In this document: positions 1 through 8,100 of the stretch, one piece after another
Layout of the letters: each line of letters begins with the position of its first letter
How positions within the stretch are numbered: position 1 is the stretch's first letter
The notes under the pieces: generated by a model
Told to the model about the DNA's origin: nothing
Databases searched by the model: none
The model's input: the letters and a program-made list of their open reading frames with translations, nothing else
Program-made: the position numbers and the translations under genes
Source of the DNA: Akkermansia muciniphila
GTDB taxonomy: Bacteria > Pseudomonadota > Gammaproteobacteria > Burkholderiales > Burkholderiaceae_C
DNA length: 30,950 nt
Direction of reading: 5' to 3'
NCBI GenBank assembly: GCA_943327015.2
Contig: CALPVM020000003.1
Location: 1 to 30,950 of the forward strand

Positions 1-462
1 GCCAGCACACAGGCGCGTGGCTGGATCGACCTGCAGGATGCAACGGCCCATGTGCTGGGCAAGGGTTCCAAGCGCCGCAGCGTGCCGGTGGGCAGTGTGG
101 CGTTACAAGCGCTGCAAGAGTGGTTGAATGTGCGGGAGTCAATCAGTGCCGGATGTCCGGCATTATTTGTAGGCCGCCATGGCACCCGCCTGACGCCACA
201 ATCGATTTGGCAGCGCTTGCGGCGGCGCAGCCAGCAAGCCGGTTTAAGCACGCCAGTGCATCCCCATATGCTGCGCCATTCGTTTGCCAGCCATGTTTTG
301 CAGTCGAGTGGCGATTTGCGTGCCGTGCAAGAATTGCTGGGTCATGCCAACATCACTACCACCCAGGTGTATACACGGCTCGATTTTCAGCATCTGGCCA
401 AGGCGTATGATGCTGCGCACCCTAGAGCCCATTTAAAAAGCAACAAACCTAAGTCCCCATGA
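1..462 (+). CDS. xerC: Tyrosine recombinase XerC, C-terminal part (5' end outside window)
   Basis: This is the C-terminal ~153 residues of a site-specific tyrosine recombinase; the reading frame is open from base 1. XerC acts with XerD at dif to resolve chromosome dimers at division. Visible catalytic elements are the beta-hairpin lysine in GKGSKRR, the HMLRHSFASH box with the catalytic His and Arg, the GHANITTTQVYT box, and the nucleophilic tyrosine encoded at 370-372. The tail LDFQHLAKAYDAAHPRA is the XerC-type ending and differs from XerD. The first catalytic Arg and the N-terminal core-binding domain lie upstream of the window. The stop overlaps the rlmI start (ATGA), so the two are probably cotranscribed. 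The XerC assignment rests on recalled family sequence and is confident. Confidence 0.95.
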   Translation, partial: ASTQARGWIDLQDATAHVLGKGSKRRSVPVGSVALQALQEWLNVRESISAGCPALFVGRHGTRLTPQSIWQRLRRRSQQAGLSTPVHPHMLRHSFASHVLQSSGDLRAVQELLGHANITTTQVYTRLDFQHLAKAYDAAHPRAHLKSNKPKSP

Positions 463-1640
463 AAACGATTCGATTACGCGAAGGCAAAGAGCGCTCGCTC
501 CAACGCCACCACCCTTGGATTTTTGAATCGGCCATTGCCAAAGGCAGTGCCGATGCGGGTGAAACTGTGCGCGTAGAGTCGGCGCAAGGTCAGTTTCTGG
601 CTTGGGCGGCGTTTAGCCCGAGTTCCAAAATTCGGGCGCGCGTTTGGAGCTTTAATGAAGCCGAGCGCATTGACGCAGCTTTTTTTAGCCGCCAAATAGA
701 CAAGGCCATCAAGGCGCGCAGCTACTTTGATATTCAAAGTAACGGTATGCGACTGGTGCATGGCGAGTCAGACGGTTTGCCGGGCTTGATCGTAGACCGC
801 TATGGCGACACACTGGTCGCCCAATTTTTATCCAGTGGTGCGGAGCGCTGGAAAACAGTATTGGCCGATGCTTTGCTGGCGCATACCGGTTTAAGCAAGC
901 TGTATGAGAGATCTGACGCCAGTAGCCGGGGGCTGGAAGGCTTGCCAGAGGCAACCGGTTGGCTGCGTGGAGACGGCGTTTTAGAGTTGGTGTTGCAAGA
1001 GCACCAATGGCAATTGGCCCTGAATATTGCCGAAGGGCATAAAACCGGTTTTTATCTGGACCAGCGCGATAGCCGCAAACGCTTTGCCGATACCGTGCGG
1101 CGTATGGGGCTGCAAAAAGTGCTTAATTGCTATTGCTACACTGGGGGCTTTAGTGTGGCCGCCTTGGCAGGTGGTGCGGCAGAGGTAACCTCGATTGATT
1201 CATCAGCACCAGCCATCGAAAAAGCACGTGCCAATGTAGCGCTTAACGGATTTGATGCAACGCGCGCCCGATTTATGGATGCAGATGTGAATGCATCTCT
1301 GCGTCAGTTCGGTGCAGAGGGGCGTACTTTTGACGCCATTGTGCTCGACCCTCCTAAGTTTGCACCCACAGTTGCACATGCGGATAGGGCTGCTCGTGCC
1401 TACAAAGATATTAACCGGCTGGCCTTTAAGCTGCTCGAGCCGGGCGGGGTGCTGTTTACTTACTCGTGTTCGGGTGGCATCAGTGCCGATTTGTTTCACA
1501 AAATTGTGGCCTCTGCTGGTTGTGATGCTGGAGTGGATGGTTTTATTACCGAGCGTATGGGCGGTGCACCCGATCACCCTATGACGATTAACTTTCCGGA
1601 AGGTGAGTACTTGAAAGGATTGGCAATAGTACGCAAATAG
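459..1640 (+). CDS. rlmI: 23S rRNA (cytosine-5) methyltransferase RlmI-like
   Basis: The 393-residue protein matches the RlmI family (about 396 aa in E. coli), which uses SAM to methylate C1962 of 23S rRNA. The N-terminal ~75 residues are the PUA-type RNA-binding region, followed by a middle RlmI domain (LVHGESDGLPGLIVDRYGD). The Rossmann methyltransferase domain follows, with VLNCYCYTGGFSVAAL as the SAM-binding segment, VTSIDSS as the acidic strand end, LDPPKF as motif IV, and TYSCSGG carrying the presumed catalytic cysteine. The start ATG at 459 overlaps the xerC stop, so translation is likely coupled. Length is complete and nothing looks broken. The exact target base is inferred from the family. 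Confidence 0.93.
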   Translation: MKTIRLREGKERSLQRHHPWIFESAIAKGSADAGETVRVESAQGQFLAWAAFSPSSKIRARVWSFNEAERIDAAFFSRQIDKAIKARSYFDIQSNGMRLVHGESDGLPGLIVDRYGDTLVAQFLSSGAERWKTVLADALLAHTGLSKLYERSDASSRGLEGLPEATGWLRGDGVLELVLQEHQWQLALNIAEGHKTGFYLDQRDSRKRFADTVRRMGLQKVLNCYCYTGGFSVAALAGGAAEVTSIDSSAPAIEKARANVALNGFDATRARFMDADVNASLRQFGAEGRTFDAIVLDPPKFAPTVAHADRAARAYKDINRLAFKLLEPGGVLFTYSCSGGISADLFHKIVASAGCDAGVDGFITERMGGAPDHPMTINFPEGEYLKGLAIVRK

Positions 1641-1709
1641 TGTTCAATAAAGACACTAATCGCCGATTTGGTCGTTACACTCCCCACCTGCCGCAAAAAG
1701 GATTGAAAT

Positions 1710-2771
1710 ATGAGTCTGATCCCCGCCACCATATTGACTGGATTTTTAGGGTCCGGAAAAACTACGCTGCTCAAGCGCGTGTTGGCGGAGGCGCACGGCC
1801 AAAAAATTGCAATTATTGAAAACGAATTTGGCGAAGAAAATATTGACAGCGATATTCTGGTAACTGACACCAAAGAGCAGATTATCCAGATGAGCAATGG
1901 CTGCATATGCTGCACTATTCGAGAAGATCTTCGCTCGACCCTGAGCGATTTGGCTGAAAAAAAACGCAAAGGCGAACTCGATTTTGAGCGCGTAGTCATT
2001 GAAACAACGGGAGTGGCAGACCCCGGGCCGGTAGCGCAAACTTTTTTTATGGACGATGACGTAGCAGAGAGCTACTTGTTGGATTCCATTTTGACCTTGG
2101 TTGATGCTAAGCATGCCAACAGCCAACTTAATGACCGGCAGGAGGCTCGGCGGCAGATCGGTTTTGCAGACCGCATTTTTATTAGCAAGTCAGAGTTGGT
2201 AACAACAGCCGAGTTGGATGCACTCAAGCACCGCTTGCTGCACATGAACCCGCGTGCGCCACAGCAAACGGTCCATTTTGGTGAGGTGGCATTGGCGGAA
2301 GTATTTGATTTGCGTGGCTTTAACCTCAATGCCAAGCTCGACATTGACCCGGACTTTTTAAAAGAAGACGATCACGATCACCACCACCATGATCACGACC
2401 ATGTGCATGGTGAGCATTGTGACCATCCATCCCACCAGCATCATCACGCGCATGGTCACCATCACCATGTGGATGACGATGTAAAAAGTTTTGTATTTAA
2501 GTCGGATCGGCCCTTTGATGCTGCAAAGCTGGAAGATTTCCTTGGTGCTGTGGTTAATATATACGGACCGCGAATGTTGCGTTATAAAGGAGTCCTTTAT
2601 ATGCATGGAACAGAACGTAAAGTGATTTTTCAAGGCGTACATCAACTAATGGGAAGCGATTTAGGGTCACCATGGCTTGCCAACGAGAAAAAGTGCAGCA
2701 AAATGGTGTTTATTGGAATTGACCTGCCTAAAGATATATTTCTGCAAGGCATGGAGCAATCCTTGGTATAA
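1710..2771 (+). CDS. COG0523/CobW-family GTPase, putative zinc metallochaperone with His-rich loop
   Basis: A 353-residue G3E-family GTPase. It has the P-loop GFLGSGKTTLLK near residue 10, the ENEFGE strand, the family metal-binding CxCC in NGCICCTIRED, ETTGVADPGPV as the switch/Walker B region, and SKSEL as the base-recognition motif. The CobW C-terminal domain runs from about residue 258 (VKSFVFKSDRPFD). Between the two domains, residues 222-253 contain 19 His and one Cys in 32 positions (nt 2373-2468), a likely metal-holding loop. Family members deliver or buffer zinc or other divalent metals. The start ATG at 1710 follows an AAAAGGA ribosome site. It sits 27 bp before dksA, a neighbour often seen with COG0523 genes. 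I see no Zur-like palindrome in the 69-bp upstream gap. The metal and client protein are not determined. Confidence 0.88.
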   Translation: MSLIPATILTGFLGSGKTTLLKRVLAEAHGQKIAIIENEFGEENIDSDILVTDTKEQIIQMSNGCICCTIREDLRSTLSDLAEKKRKGELDFERVVIETTGVADPGPVAQTFFMDDDVAESYLLDSILTLVDAKHANSQLNDRQEARRQIGFADRIFISKSELVTTAELDALKHRLLHMNPRAPQQTVHFGEVALAEVFDLRGFNLNAKLDIDPDFLKEDDHDHHHHDHDHVHGEHCDHPSHQHHHAHGHHHHVDDDVKSFVFKSDRPFDAAKLEDFLGAVVNIYGPRMLRYKGVLYMHGTERKVIFQGVHQLMGSDLGSPWLANEKKCSKMVFIGIDLPKDIFLQGMEQSLV

Positions 2772-2798
2772 ATTAGTTTTTTCTGGCAGGGGAATCGA

Positions 2799-4013
2799 AT
2801 GATTGTCTCAATATTACAAATGATGGGTTTCCCCAAAGGCAAGCCGGATAAAGCGCGCTCGCAAGAAACCAACGCGGAAAAATTGAAAAAAGCAGCTGCA
2901 AATCCGGCGCCGGTAGTGCGCAAAGTTACAGAGCCGTCTAAGAAAAAAAACACCGAGCAAATTAAATCTGAGCCTGAGCCAAAGACCAAAGAAAAATCTA
3001 CCAAAAAGGCAGATGCCGCATCTCTTGCCCAGGTTGCGCCACCTGTTGCTGCTGTGGAAGTTGAAAAACCCAAGAAAAAAGATAAAGCTATTGCAGCACC
3101 AGCTACACAGGAAAAAACCAAAACCAAAGGCAAGTTAAAAGTCGACGAACAACCTGTGGCCCTTAAGCCGCAAACGGCTGAGCCTGCACAACCGTCGGCT
3201 CCCGAAACTGCCCAACAGAAAGTTGCAAAAACAGTTAAAAATGTCAAAGACAAAGCGTCTCAAGTTACAGCCAAAGCCGCAAATTCGGTAGTTACGGCAG
3301 TGCAGGCTGTTCAAGCAGCGCAAGAGCCGGTTAAAAAATCAGCCAGCAAGGCAGTTGTTGCAGTGGTGACACCCGTGGTCAATGCCTTACCTGCACCGAT
3401 TGTTACTGCTGCAACCAAAGTGGTGAAAACCACCTCGCGCTTGGCAAGCATTACAGTGCCGTCAATGGCGCAAACCATTGCATCAACTGCCGCCAAGTCC
3501 AGTTATTCTCAATCTTCACCATCGTCCGCGATGGAACCTGTTATACCTGCCATTGTGAAAAAAGATACTAAGCTCGCCAATAATTGGAAATCCAAACCCG
3601 TAGCCCAACTCTCGGATGCCGAACTGTTGGCCATGCCAGATGCCGAATACATGAATGATGTGCAATTAGCTGCTTTCCGGCTCAAACTGTCTGCTTTGAA
3701 GAGCGGTATCCTTAACAACGCCGGTGAGACTACGGAGCATTTGAGAGAAGACAGTTCCGTGGTGCCAGACCCCGCTGACCGAGCCACCATCGAAGAAGAG
3801 CATGCGCTGGAGTTGCGTACCCGGGACCGTGAGCGAAAGTTGCTGAAAAAAATAGAGCAATCGATTGCGCGCATCGATGCTGGCGACTACGGCTATTGCG
3901 ATGAAACCGGAGAACCCATTGGTGTTGGGCGGCTGTTGGCGCGGCCAACTGCTACCTTATCGCTAGAAGCGCAGCAGCGACGCGAGCTAAAACAGAAAAT
4001 GTTTGGTGATTAA
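2799..4013 (+). CDS. dksA: DksA-type RNA polymerase secondary-channel regulator with long Lys/Ala/Pro-rich N-terminal extension
   Basis: 404 residues. The DksA core occupies about residues 268-404: a coiled-coil domain with the tip Asp-Arg-Ala at 327-329 (equivalent to E. coli D74 and A76), followed by the degenerate finger and C-terminal helix ending KQKMFGD. DksA binds in the RNA polymerase secondary channel and with ppGpp retunes rRNA and amino-acid promoters. The finger reads C367-x2-T370-x17-S388-x2-A391, so only one of four zinc cysteines remains. That is common in alpha- and betaproteobacterial DksA. Residues 1-265 are low complexity: Lys/Pro/Glu-rich to ~150, then Ala/Val/Lys helices to ~215. 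The resemblance is to histone H1-like or phasin-like tails. ATG 2799 follows AGGGG. Codons at residues 8 and 9 are alternative starts, and an internal ATG at 3531 would give a standard-length ~160-aa form but lacks a clear ribosome site. Confidence 0.9.
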   Translation: MIVSILQMMGFPKGKPDKARSQETNAEKLKKAAANPAPVVRKVTEPSKKKNTEQIKSEPEPKTKEKSTKKADAASLAQVAPPVAAVEVEKPKKKDKAIAAPATQEKTKTKGKLKVDEQPVALKPQTAEPAQPSAPETAQQKVAKTVKNVKDKASQVTAKAANSVVTAVQAVQAAQEPVKKSASKAVVAVVTPVVNALPAPIVTAATKVVKTTSRLASITVPSMAQTIASTAAKSSYSQSSPSSAMEPVIPAIVKKDTKLANNWKSKPVAQLSDAELLAMPDAEYMNDVQLAAFRLKLSALKSGILNNAGETTEHLREDSSVVPDPADRATIEEEHALELRTRDRERKLLKKIEQSIARIDAGDYGYCDETGEPIGVGRLLARPTATLSLEAQQRRELKQKMFGD

Positions 4014-4052
4014 TCGAATGTGTACTTCGAAGTTGGCAAGCAGTTAAACCTT

Positions 4053-5996
4053 ATGGCCACCAAAGACGAGCAGCCCGGTTTATTTTCCAAAATGGCGTCC
4101 TTCATGTTGGGATCGCCTAAGGAAAAGGCCGTGTCCGTTTTGCCGGAGCCAGAGAACGATAGTGTCAACGAAAGTGCCTACGATAAAAATGCGCTAAAGG
4201 CCATGATTGAGCGCAAGCGTCATAACGACTTGATTCGCAAACATGAATTTGATGCATTGCGTAAACTCCGCAACAACAATGTTTTGGTTTCTACGTCTTC
4301 GGCGCGCCCGTCAGTGTTTCAGGCCAGCGTTCCGAGCGACCTGGAGGGTAGAGCCGACACCCTGAAAAAAATTGACGAAATCGAAGCGCAAATGTCCAAG
4401 CAGTGGTGGAAAGGTAAGCAGGATGCTGCTGCCGCCAGCCAAGCTAGGGCATTGCCATCTGCTACGCCTGTTGCGCCAGTGCGTGAACCACCGCGTCAGC
4501 CGGTAACACAGCATGCGCCGGCAACGGCAGCTATGGCACACCATTTCGATAAAACATTGCCTATTGAGCACTTGGTTAACTCCACTGCAGTAGTACTGGA
4601 TTCGTTCAAATCAACGGAGGCCATGGATCCGGGATTGTCCAAACAGTTGACCCGATTACCTGAATTTAATCCAACCCAGGTGGATGCTCGCATTCAGCCC
4701 ATGGCACTTGATTTAGATTTTGGCCCATTGGATCGTTCATACACCATTAACCATACCCATACTCCGGGTCCGGAGGTGCAGGCAAGCCCCGACATAGCAT
4801 TGGACCTTGACGGTGGAATGCTGGAGTTTGCGTTTGAAGACATGGTGACTGATCCCGAGCTTGAAGAAGCCTCGATACGTTTTGCCAACGGTGATGAGGC
4901 GGGTGCAGAGCAGAGTCTTTTGGATGCTTTGGCAACCCCCGGGGCGGCTGAAAACGCAGCTAAATCCTGGGTGTCTGCATTGCTGGACTTGTTCCGCGCT
5001 ACCAATAATAAAGCACGTTTTGAAGCGGTAGCAAAGCAGTTTTCCAGTCATTTGGTGAGCGCTAGTCCTGTCTGGTATGCCGTATCCGGCGAGGATTCGA
5101 ATGCACTAGCCGACAGTCTGGACTTCGGCTTGAGTTTGCCCGATTTAAATGTGCCCGAGCCAGAAACAGCATCTGCCAGTGATGCCATGTGGGACTGTCC
5201 TAAAGAATTGACCGCCGCATCCTTACTGTCTTTGCAGCAGGCTCTGGCACAGCACCCTCAGCCTTGGCGTTTGGGGTGGTCACGTTTGAGCCACATTGCA
5301 CCCGATGCCATGCCCTTGTTGGGGGTTGTATTGCGTAAGTTTTGTGATGAAGTCGTTCAACTACAGTTTATTGGCGCAGAACGCTTGATACACCAGTTGG
5401 GTGAAATGACCCCCACGATGGAAAGCTCCGTAGCGCCCGCTTGGTGGATGGTGCGGCTCAGTGCGTTGCGTGTAGTGCAACTGCACGATGATTTTGAAAA
5501 TGTTGCGGTAGATTACTGCGTCACTTATGAAGTGTCTCCCCCGGACTGGATGCCGGCAAAATGCCATTATGAAAACTTTATTGGCGCTTTTGCCCAAGCA
5601 GTGCCAGTTGCACCGGTTGCGGCTTTGATGAGGACGGAAGGGATTGCGTTGGACGCGGCAGACGCCTTGTCTAAACGTGTCATGCCGACAGTGCCCGATG
5701 GTGCAATTGTGCTTCATGGCGAGATTCTGGGCGACGCACTAGACGCATTGGAAGCCCATTTTCAAGGTAATGCTACCGAAGCGCCCCGTTACCGCAGCGG
5801 CGATACGTTAGAGGTTTTTTGTATGCACTTGGTGCGGGTTGATTTTTCTGCGGCTGGCAGCATATTGAACTGGGCGGCAATGCGCCAGTCCGAAGGCTGT
5901 AAAGTACAGTTTCGTGAAGTCAATCGCATGGTCGCCGCTTTTTTTAACGTGATCGGCATTCATGAGCATGCCCGCGTCATACCTCCTCCTCTTTAA
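4053..5996 (+). CDS. Uncharacterised protein with FimV-like TPR segment and STAS-like C-terminus
   Basis: About 647 residues from ATG 4053; a GTG at 4020 would add 11 residues. Neither start has a convincing ribosome site, and I prefer the ATG because the following MATKDEQPGLFSKMASF looks like a natural N-terminus. No signal peptide or membrane segment is seen, so it is probably cytoplasmic. The N-terminal ~100 residues are charged and helical, followed by an Ala/Pro linker and an acidic region with LDLDFG and LDLDGG motifs. Around residues 265-340, DPELEEASIRFANGDEAGAE and LLDLFRATNNKARFEAVAKQ resemble the TPR modules of FimV. The last ~90 residues (LHGEILGDALDAL, LVRVDFSAAGSILNW) resemble a STAS/MlaB-type domain. 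It lies between dksA and hslV in an apparently shared transcription unit. The function is unknown to me and the domain calls are by eye. Confidence 0.8.
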   Translation: MATKDEQPGLFSKMASFMLGSPKEKAVSVLPEPENDSVNESAYDKNALKAMIERKRHNDLIRKHEFDALRKLRNNNVLVSTSSARPSVFQASVPSDLEGRADTLKKIDEIEAQMSKQWWKGKQDAAAASQARALPSATPVAPVREPPRQPVTQHAPATAAMAHHFDKTLPIEHLVNSTAVVLDSFKSTEAMDPGLSKQLTRLPEFNPTQVDARIQPMALDLDFGPLDRSYTINHTHTPGPEVQASPDIALDLDGGMLEFAFEDMVTDPELEEASIRFANGDEAGAEQSLLDALATPGAAENAAKSWVSALLDLFRATNNKARFEAVAKQFSSHLVSASPVWYAVSGEDSNALADSLDFGLSLPDLNVPEPETASASDAMWDCPKELTAASLLSLQQALAQHPQPWRLGWSRLSHIAPDAMPLLGVVLRKFCDEVVQLQFIGAERLIHQLGEMTPTMESSVAPAWWMVRLSALRVVQLHDDFENVAVDYCVTYEVSPPDWMPAKCHYENFIGAFAQAVPVAPVAALMRTEGIALDAADALSKRVMPTVPDGAIVLHGEILGDALDALEAHFQGNATEAPRYRSGDTLEVFCMHLVRVDFSAAGSILNWAAMRQSEGCKVQFREVNRMVAAFFNVIGIHEHARVIPPPL

Positions 5997-6008
5997 TATG
6001 TAACACTC

Positions 6009-6029
6009 TGGATGCCAAATATGCATCCA
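6009..6029 (+). promoter_or_regulatory. Perfect 7-bp inverted repeat in the hslV leader
   Basis: TGGATGC, seven spacer bases, then GCATCCA lies just upstream of the hslV ribosome site (AAGGA at 6035-6039) and start (6044). It has no T-run, so it is not a terminator. In mRNA it could form a stem-loop in the hslV leader; alternatively it is a dyad operator. I found no sigma-32-like promoter (CTTGAA / CCCCAT) in the 50-bp gap, although hslVU is a heat-shock operon in enterobacteria. Confidence 0.4.
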
Positions 6030-6043
6030 TCAGCAAGGACAGT

Positions 6044-6592
6044 ATGGAACAATTTCACGGAACCACTATTATTTCGGTTCGTCGTAAAACCCCGCAAGGC
6101 TATTCGGTTGCCATTGGTGGCGATGGGCAGGTTACCTTGGGCAATATCGTGGTTAAAGGCTCAGCCCGTAAAGTCCGCAAGCTACACCACGGCAAAGTTC
6201 TGGCTGGTTTTGCAGGTGCCACAGCCGATGCCTTTACTCTATTTGAACGTTTTGAAGCCAAGCTCGAAAAACACCAAGGGCATTTGGTACGTGCAGCCAT
6301 TGAGCTCACCAAAGACTGGCGTACCGACCGTGTGCTGCGCCGCTTGGAAGCTATGCTGGCAGTAGCCGATAAAGAGGCCTCCCTGATCATTACTGGCAAT
6401 GGCGATGTGCTGGAGCCCGAAAATGGCATTGTGACTATTGGCTCTGGCGGCTCTTACGCCCAGGCCGCTGCCGTGGCGCTTCTGAATCATACTGAATTAT
6501 CGGCGTCTGACATTGTTAAACGCTCGCTTGAGATTGCAGGCGAATTGTGCATTTACACCAACATGCACCACACTATTGAAACTCTGGAATAA
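6044..6592 (+). CDS. hslV: ATP-dependent protease subunit HslV (ClpQ)
   Basis: 182 residues. This is the proteasome-like threonine peptidase that forms the HslVU complex with HslU and degrades unfolded or regulatory proteins in the cytoplasm. The mature catalytic N-terminus is Thr7 in TTIISVRR, exposed after removal of the short propeptide MEQFHG. The GDGQVTLGN and GFAGATADAFTLFERFE segments are diagnostic, as is IGSGGSYAQAAA near the C-terminal half. The start ATG at 6044 follows AAGGAC. It precedes hslU by 7 bp, the usual two-gene arrangement. No truncation is seen. Confidence 0.97.
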   Translation: MEQFHGTTIISVRRKTPQGYSVAIGGDGQVTLGNIVVKGSARKVRKLHHGKVLAGFAGATADAFTLFERFEAKLEKHQGHLVRAAIELTKDWRTDRVLRRLEAMLAVADKEASLIITGNGDVLEPENGIVTIGSGGSYAQAAAVALLNHTELSASDIVKRSLEIAGELCIYTNMHHTIETLE

Positions 6593-6599
6593 ATACACC

Positions 6600-7925
6600 A
6601 TGACACCCCAAGAGATTGTTATTGAGTTGGATAAACATATTGTTGGTCAGGCAAAGGCCAAGCGGGCTGTGGCAATTGCCTTGCGTAATCGCTGGCGCAG
6701 ACAGCAGGTAGAGATTGGTTTGCGTGCTGAAATTACCCCTAAAAATATTTTAATGATTGGCCCCACCGGTGTGGGTAAAACTGAAATTGCCCGCCGTTTG
6801 GCGCGTCTGGCCAATGCCCCTTTTATTAAGGTGGAGGCCACCAAGTTTACGGAAGTGGGCTATGTGGGTAAAGATGTCGATTCGATCATTCGTGATTTGG
6901 CAGATATTGCCATCAAGCAAACCCGCGAGTCAGAAAAACAAAAAGTACGTAACCGCGCCGAGGATGCCGCTGAAAATAGAATTCTGGACATTTTGATTCC
7001 ACCCCCTCGCTCCGAATTTGGTGAGGCCGATGCTCAAGAAGCACCCGAAAGCACAGCGCGTCAAGTGTTTAGAAAGAAGCTACGCGAAGGCCTTTTGGCA
7101 GAGCGTGAAATTGAACTCGATCTTGCCATGCCTACGCCCCAATTGGAGGTTATGGGTCCCGCGGGAATGGAAGAAATGACGGAGCAGCTGCGTGGATTGT
7201 TTGGCCAACTGGGGCAAAATAAAAAGCAGACGCGCAAACTCAAAATCAGCGAAGCCTATAAATTGTTATTGGATGAAGAAGCTGCCAAGCTGGTCAATGA
7301 GGACGACATCAAAACGCAAGCATTGCACATGATGGAGCAAAACGGTATTGTGTTTATTGATGAAATCGATAAAGTAACTTCCCGTGGTGAGGGTAGTGGT
7401 GCCGAGGTATCGCGCCAAGGCGTACAGCGTGACCTACTGCCCCTGGTAGAGGGGACGACGGTGTCTACCAAATACGGTATGGTTAAAACCGACCACATTT
7501 TGTTTGTGGCATCGGGCGCTTTCCATTTGAGCAAACCCAGTGATTTGATTCCAGAGTTACAGGGGCGTTTTCCGATTCGGGTTGAGTTGCAGTCGTTGTC
7601 GGTCAAAGATTTTGAGGCCATCTTAACCCAAACCCATGCCTCGCTGATGAAGCAATACCAAGCCTTGCTGGCTACTGAGCAGGTAACGCTGCAGTTTACT
7701 GACGAAGGCATTACCCGCATCGCCCAAATTGCATTTGATGTGAACGAGCGTACCGAAAACATTGGCGCCCGCCGTCTTTCTACTGTGATGGAGCGCTTGT
7801 TGGATGAGGTGAGCTTTGATGCTGCATCCTTAGCGGGTCAAACGGTGTTGGTCGACGCTGCCTATGTGGATAAGCGCTTGAGCGAACTCAGTCAGAACGA
7901 AGATTTATCACGCTACATACTTTAA
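6600..7925 (+). CDS. hslU: ATPase subunit HslU (ClpY)
   Basis: 441 residues, matching the family length of about 443. HslU is the AAA+ unfoldase that feeds substrates to HslV. The start is ATG 6600 (MTPQEIVIELDKHIVGQ); the reading frame extends further upstream inside hslV, but without a credible start. Visible motifs are the Walker A GPTGVGKTEIARRLA, the pore loop GYVGKD, Walker B NGIVFIDEIDKV, the inserted I-domain (about residues 110-240), the sensor/arginine region ELQGRFPIRVEL, and the C-terminus SRYIL used to dock into and activate HslV. A strong terminator follows six bases after the stop, ending the unit that probably starts at xerC/rlmI or cobW. Confidence 0.97.
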   Translation: MTPQEIVIELDKHIVGQAKAKRAVAIALRNRWRRQQVEIGLRAEITPKNILMIGPTGVGKTEIARRLARLANAPFIKVEATKFTEVGYVGKDVDSIIRDLADIAIKQTRESEKQKVRNRAEDAAENRILDILIPPPRSEFGEADAQEAPESTARQVFRKKLREGLLAEREIELDLAMPTPQLEVMGPAGMEEMTEQLRGLFGQLGQNKKQTRKLKISEAYKLLLDEEAAKLVNEDDIKTQALHMMEQNGIVFIDEIDKVTSRGEGSGAEVSRQGVQRDLLPLVEGTTVSTKYGMVKTDHILFVASGAFHLSKPSDLIPELQGRFPIRVELQSLSVKDFEAILTQTHASLMKQYQALLATEQVTLQFTDEGITRIAQIAFDVNERTENIGARRLSTVMERLLDEVSFDAASLAGQTVLVDAAYVDKRLSELSQNEDLSRYIL

Positions 7926-7930
7926 AAATA

Positions 7931-7956
7931 AACGGCCCGAAAGGGTCGTTTTTTTT
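7931..7956 (+). terminator. Intrinsic terminator after hslU
   Basis: AACGGCCC, a GAAA tetraloop, then GGGTCGTT gives an 8-bp stem with one G-T pair. The stem runs straight into an uninterrupted T tract through 7956. This is a textbook Rho-independent terminator that separates the hslVU unit from the dcw leader. Confidence 0.9.
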
Positions 7957-8029
7957 GATGCAATGCATTCAAATTAAACTCTAAGTACTTGGTTTTTAAA
8001 GTTTTTTGCCCCTGATGTTGCGTAAACTT

Positions 8030-8100
8030 TGTTAAATAAGTTATTGATTTCATTGTATTAAATTCGCGTAACCCCTATTGCAAGGTTTAGAATTACTGCT
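8030..8100 (+). promoter_or_regulatory. Candidate dcw promoter region (mraZ promoter)
   Basis: This AT-rich stretch between the hslU terminator and the MraZ repeats is where the main dcw promoter is expected. TAGAAT at 8088-8093 is one mismatch from the -10 consensus and would start transcription near 8100, at the edge of the repeat array. No good -35 box lies 16-18 bases upstream (TTCGCG at 8063 with a 19-base spacer is the best). TTGTTA at 8029 with TATTAA at 8056 is a weaker alternative. The exact promoter is therefore uncertain. Confidence 0.35.

Noticed and set aside
1641..1709. Searched for a Zur operator before the COG0523 gene
   Set aside because: No palindrome resembling the GTTATA-type Zur consensus is present; only an ordinary ribosome site is seen.
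2373..2468. CAC/CAT-rich tract as a simple DNA repeat or CRISPR-like array
   Set aside because: It has no fixed period and stays in frame as a His-rich loop typical of COG0523 proteins.
2642..3253. 203-codon minus-strand frame opposite the start of dksA
   Set aside because: Its Phe/Ser/Ala/Val-rich sequence is the reverse image of Lys/Ala/Pro-rich codons, and it overlaps two convincing genes.
4018..4047. ATG at 4018 overlapping the spacer after dksA
   Set aside because: That frame stops after nine codons (TAA at 4045-4047), so it cannot start the downstream gene.
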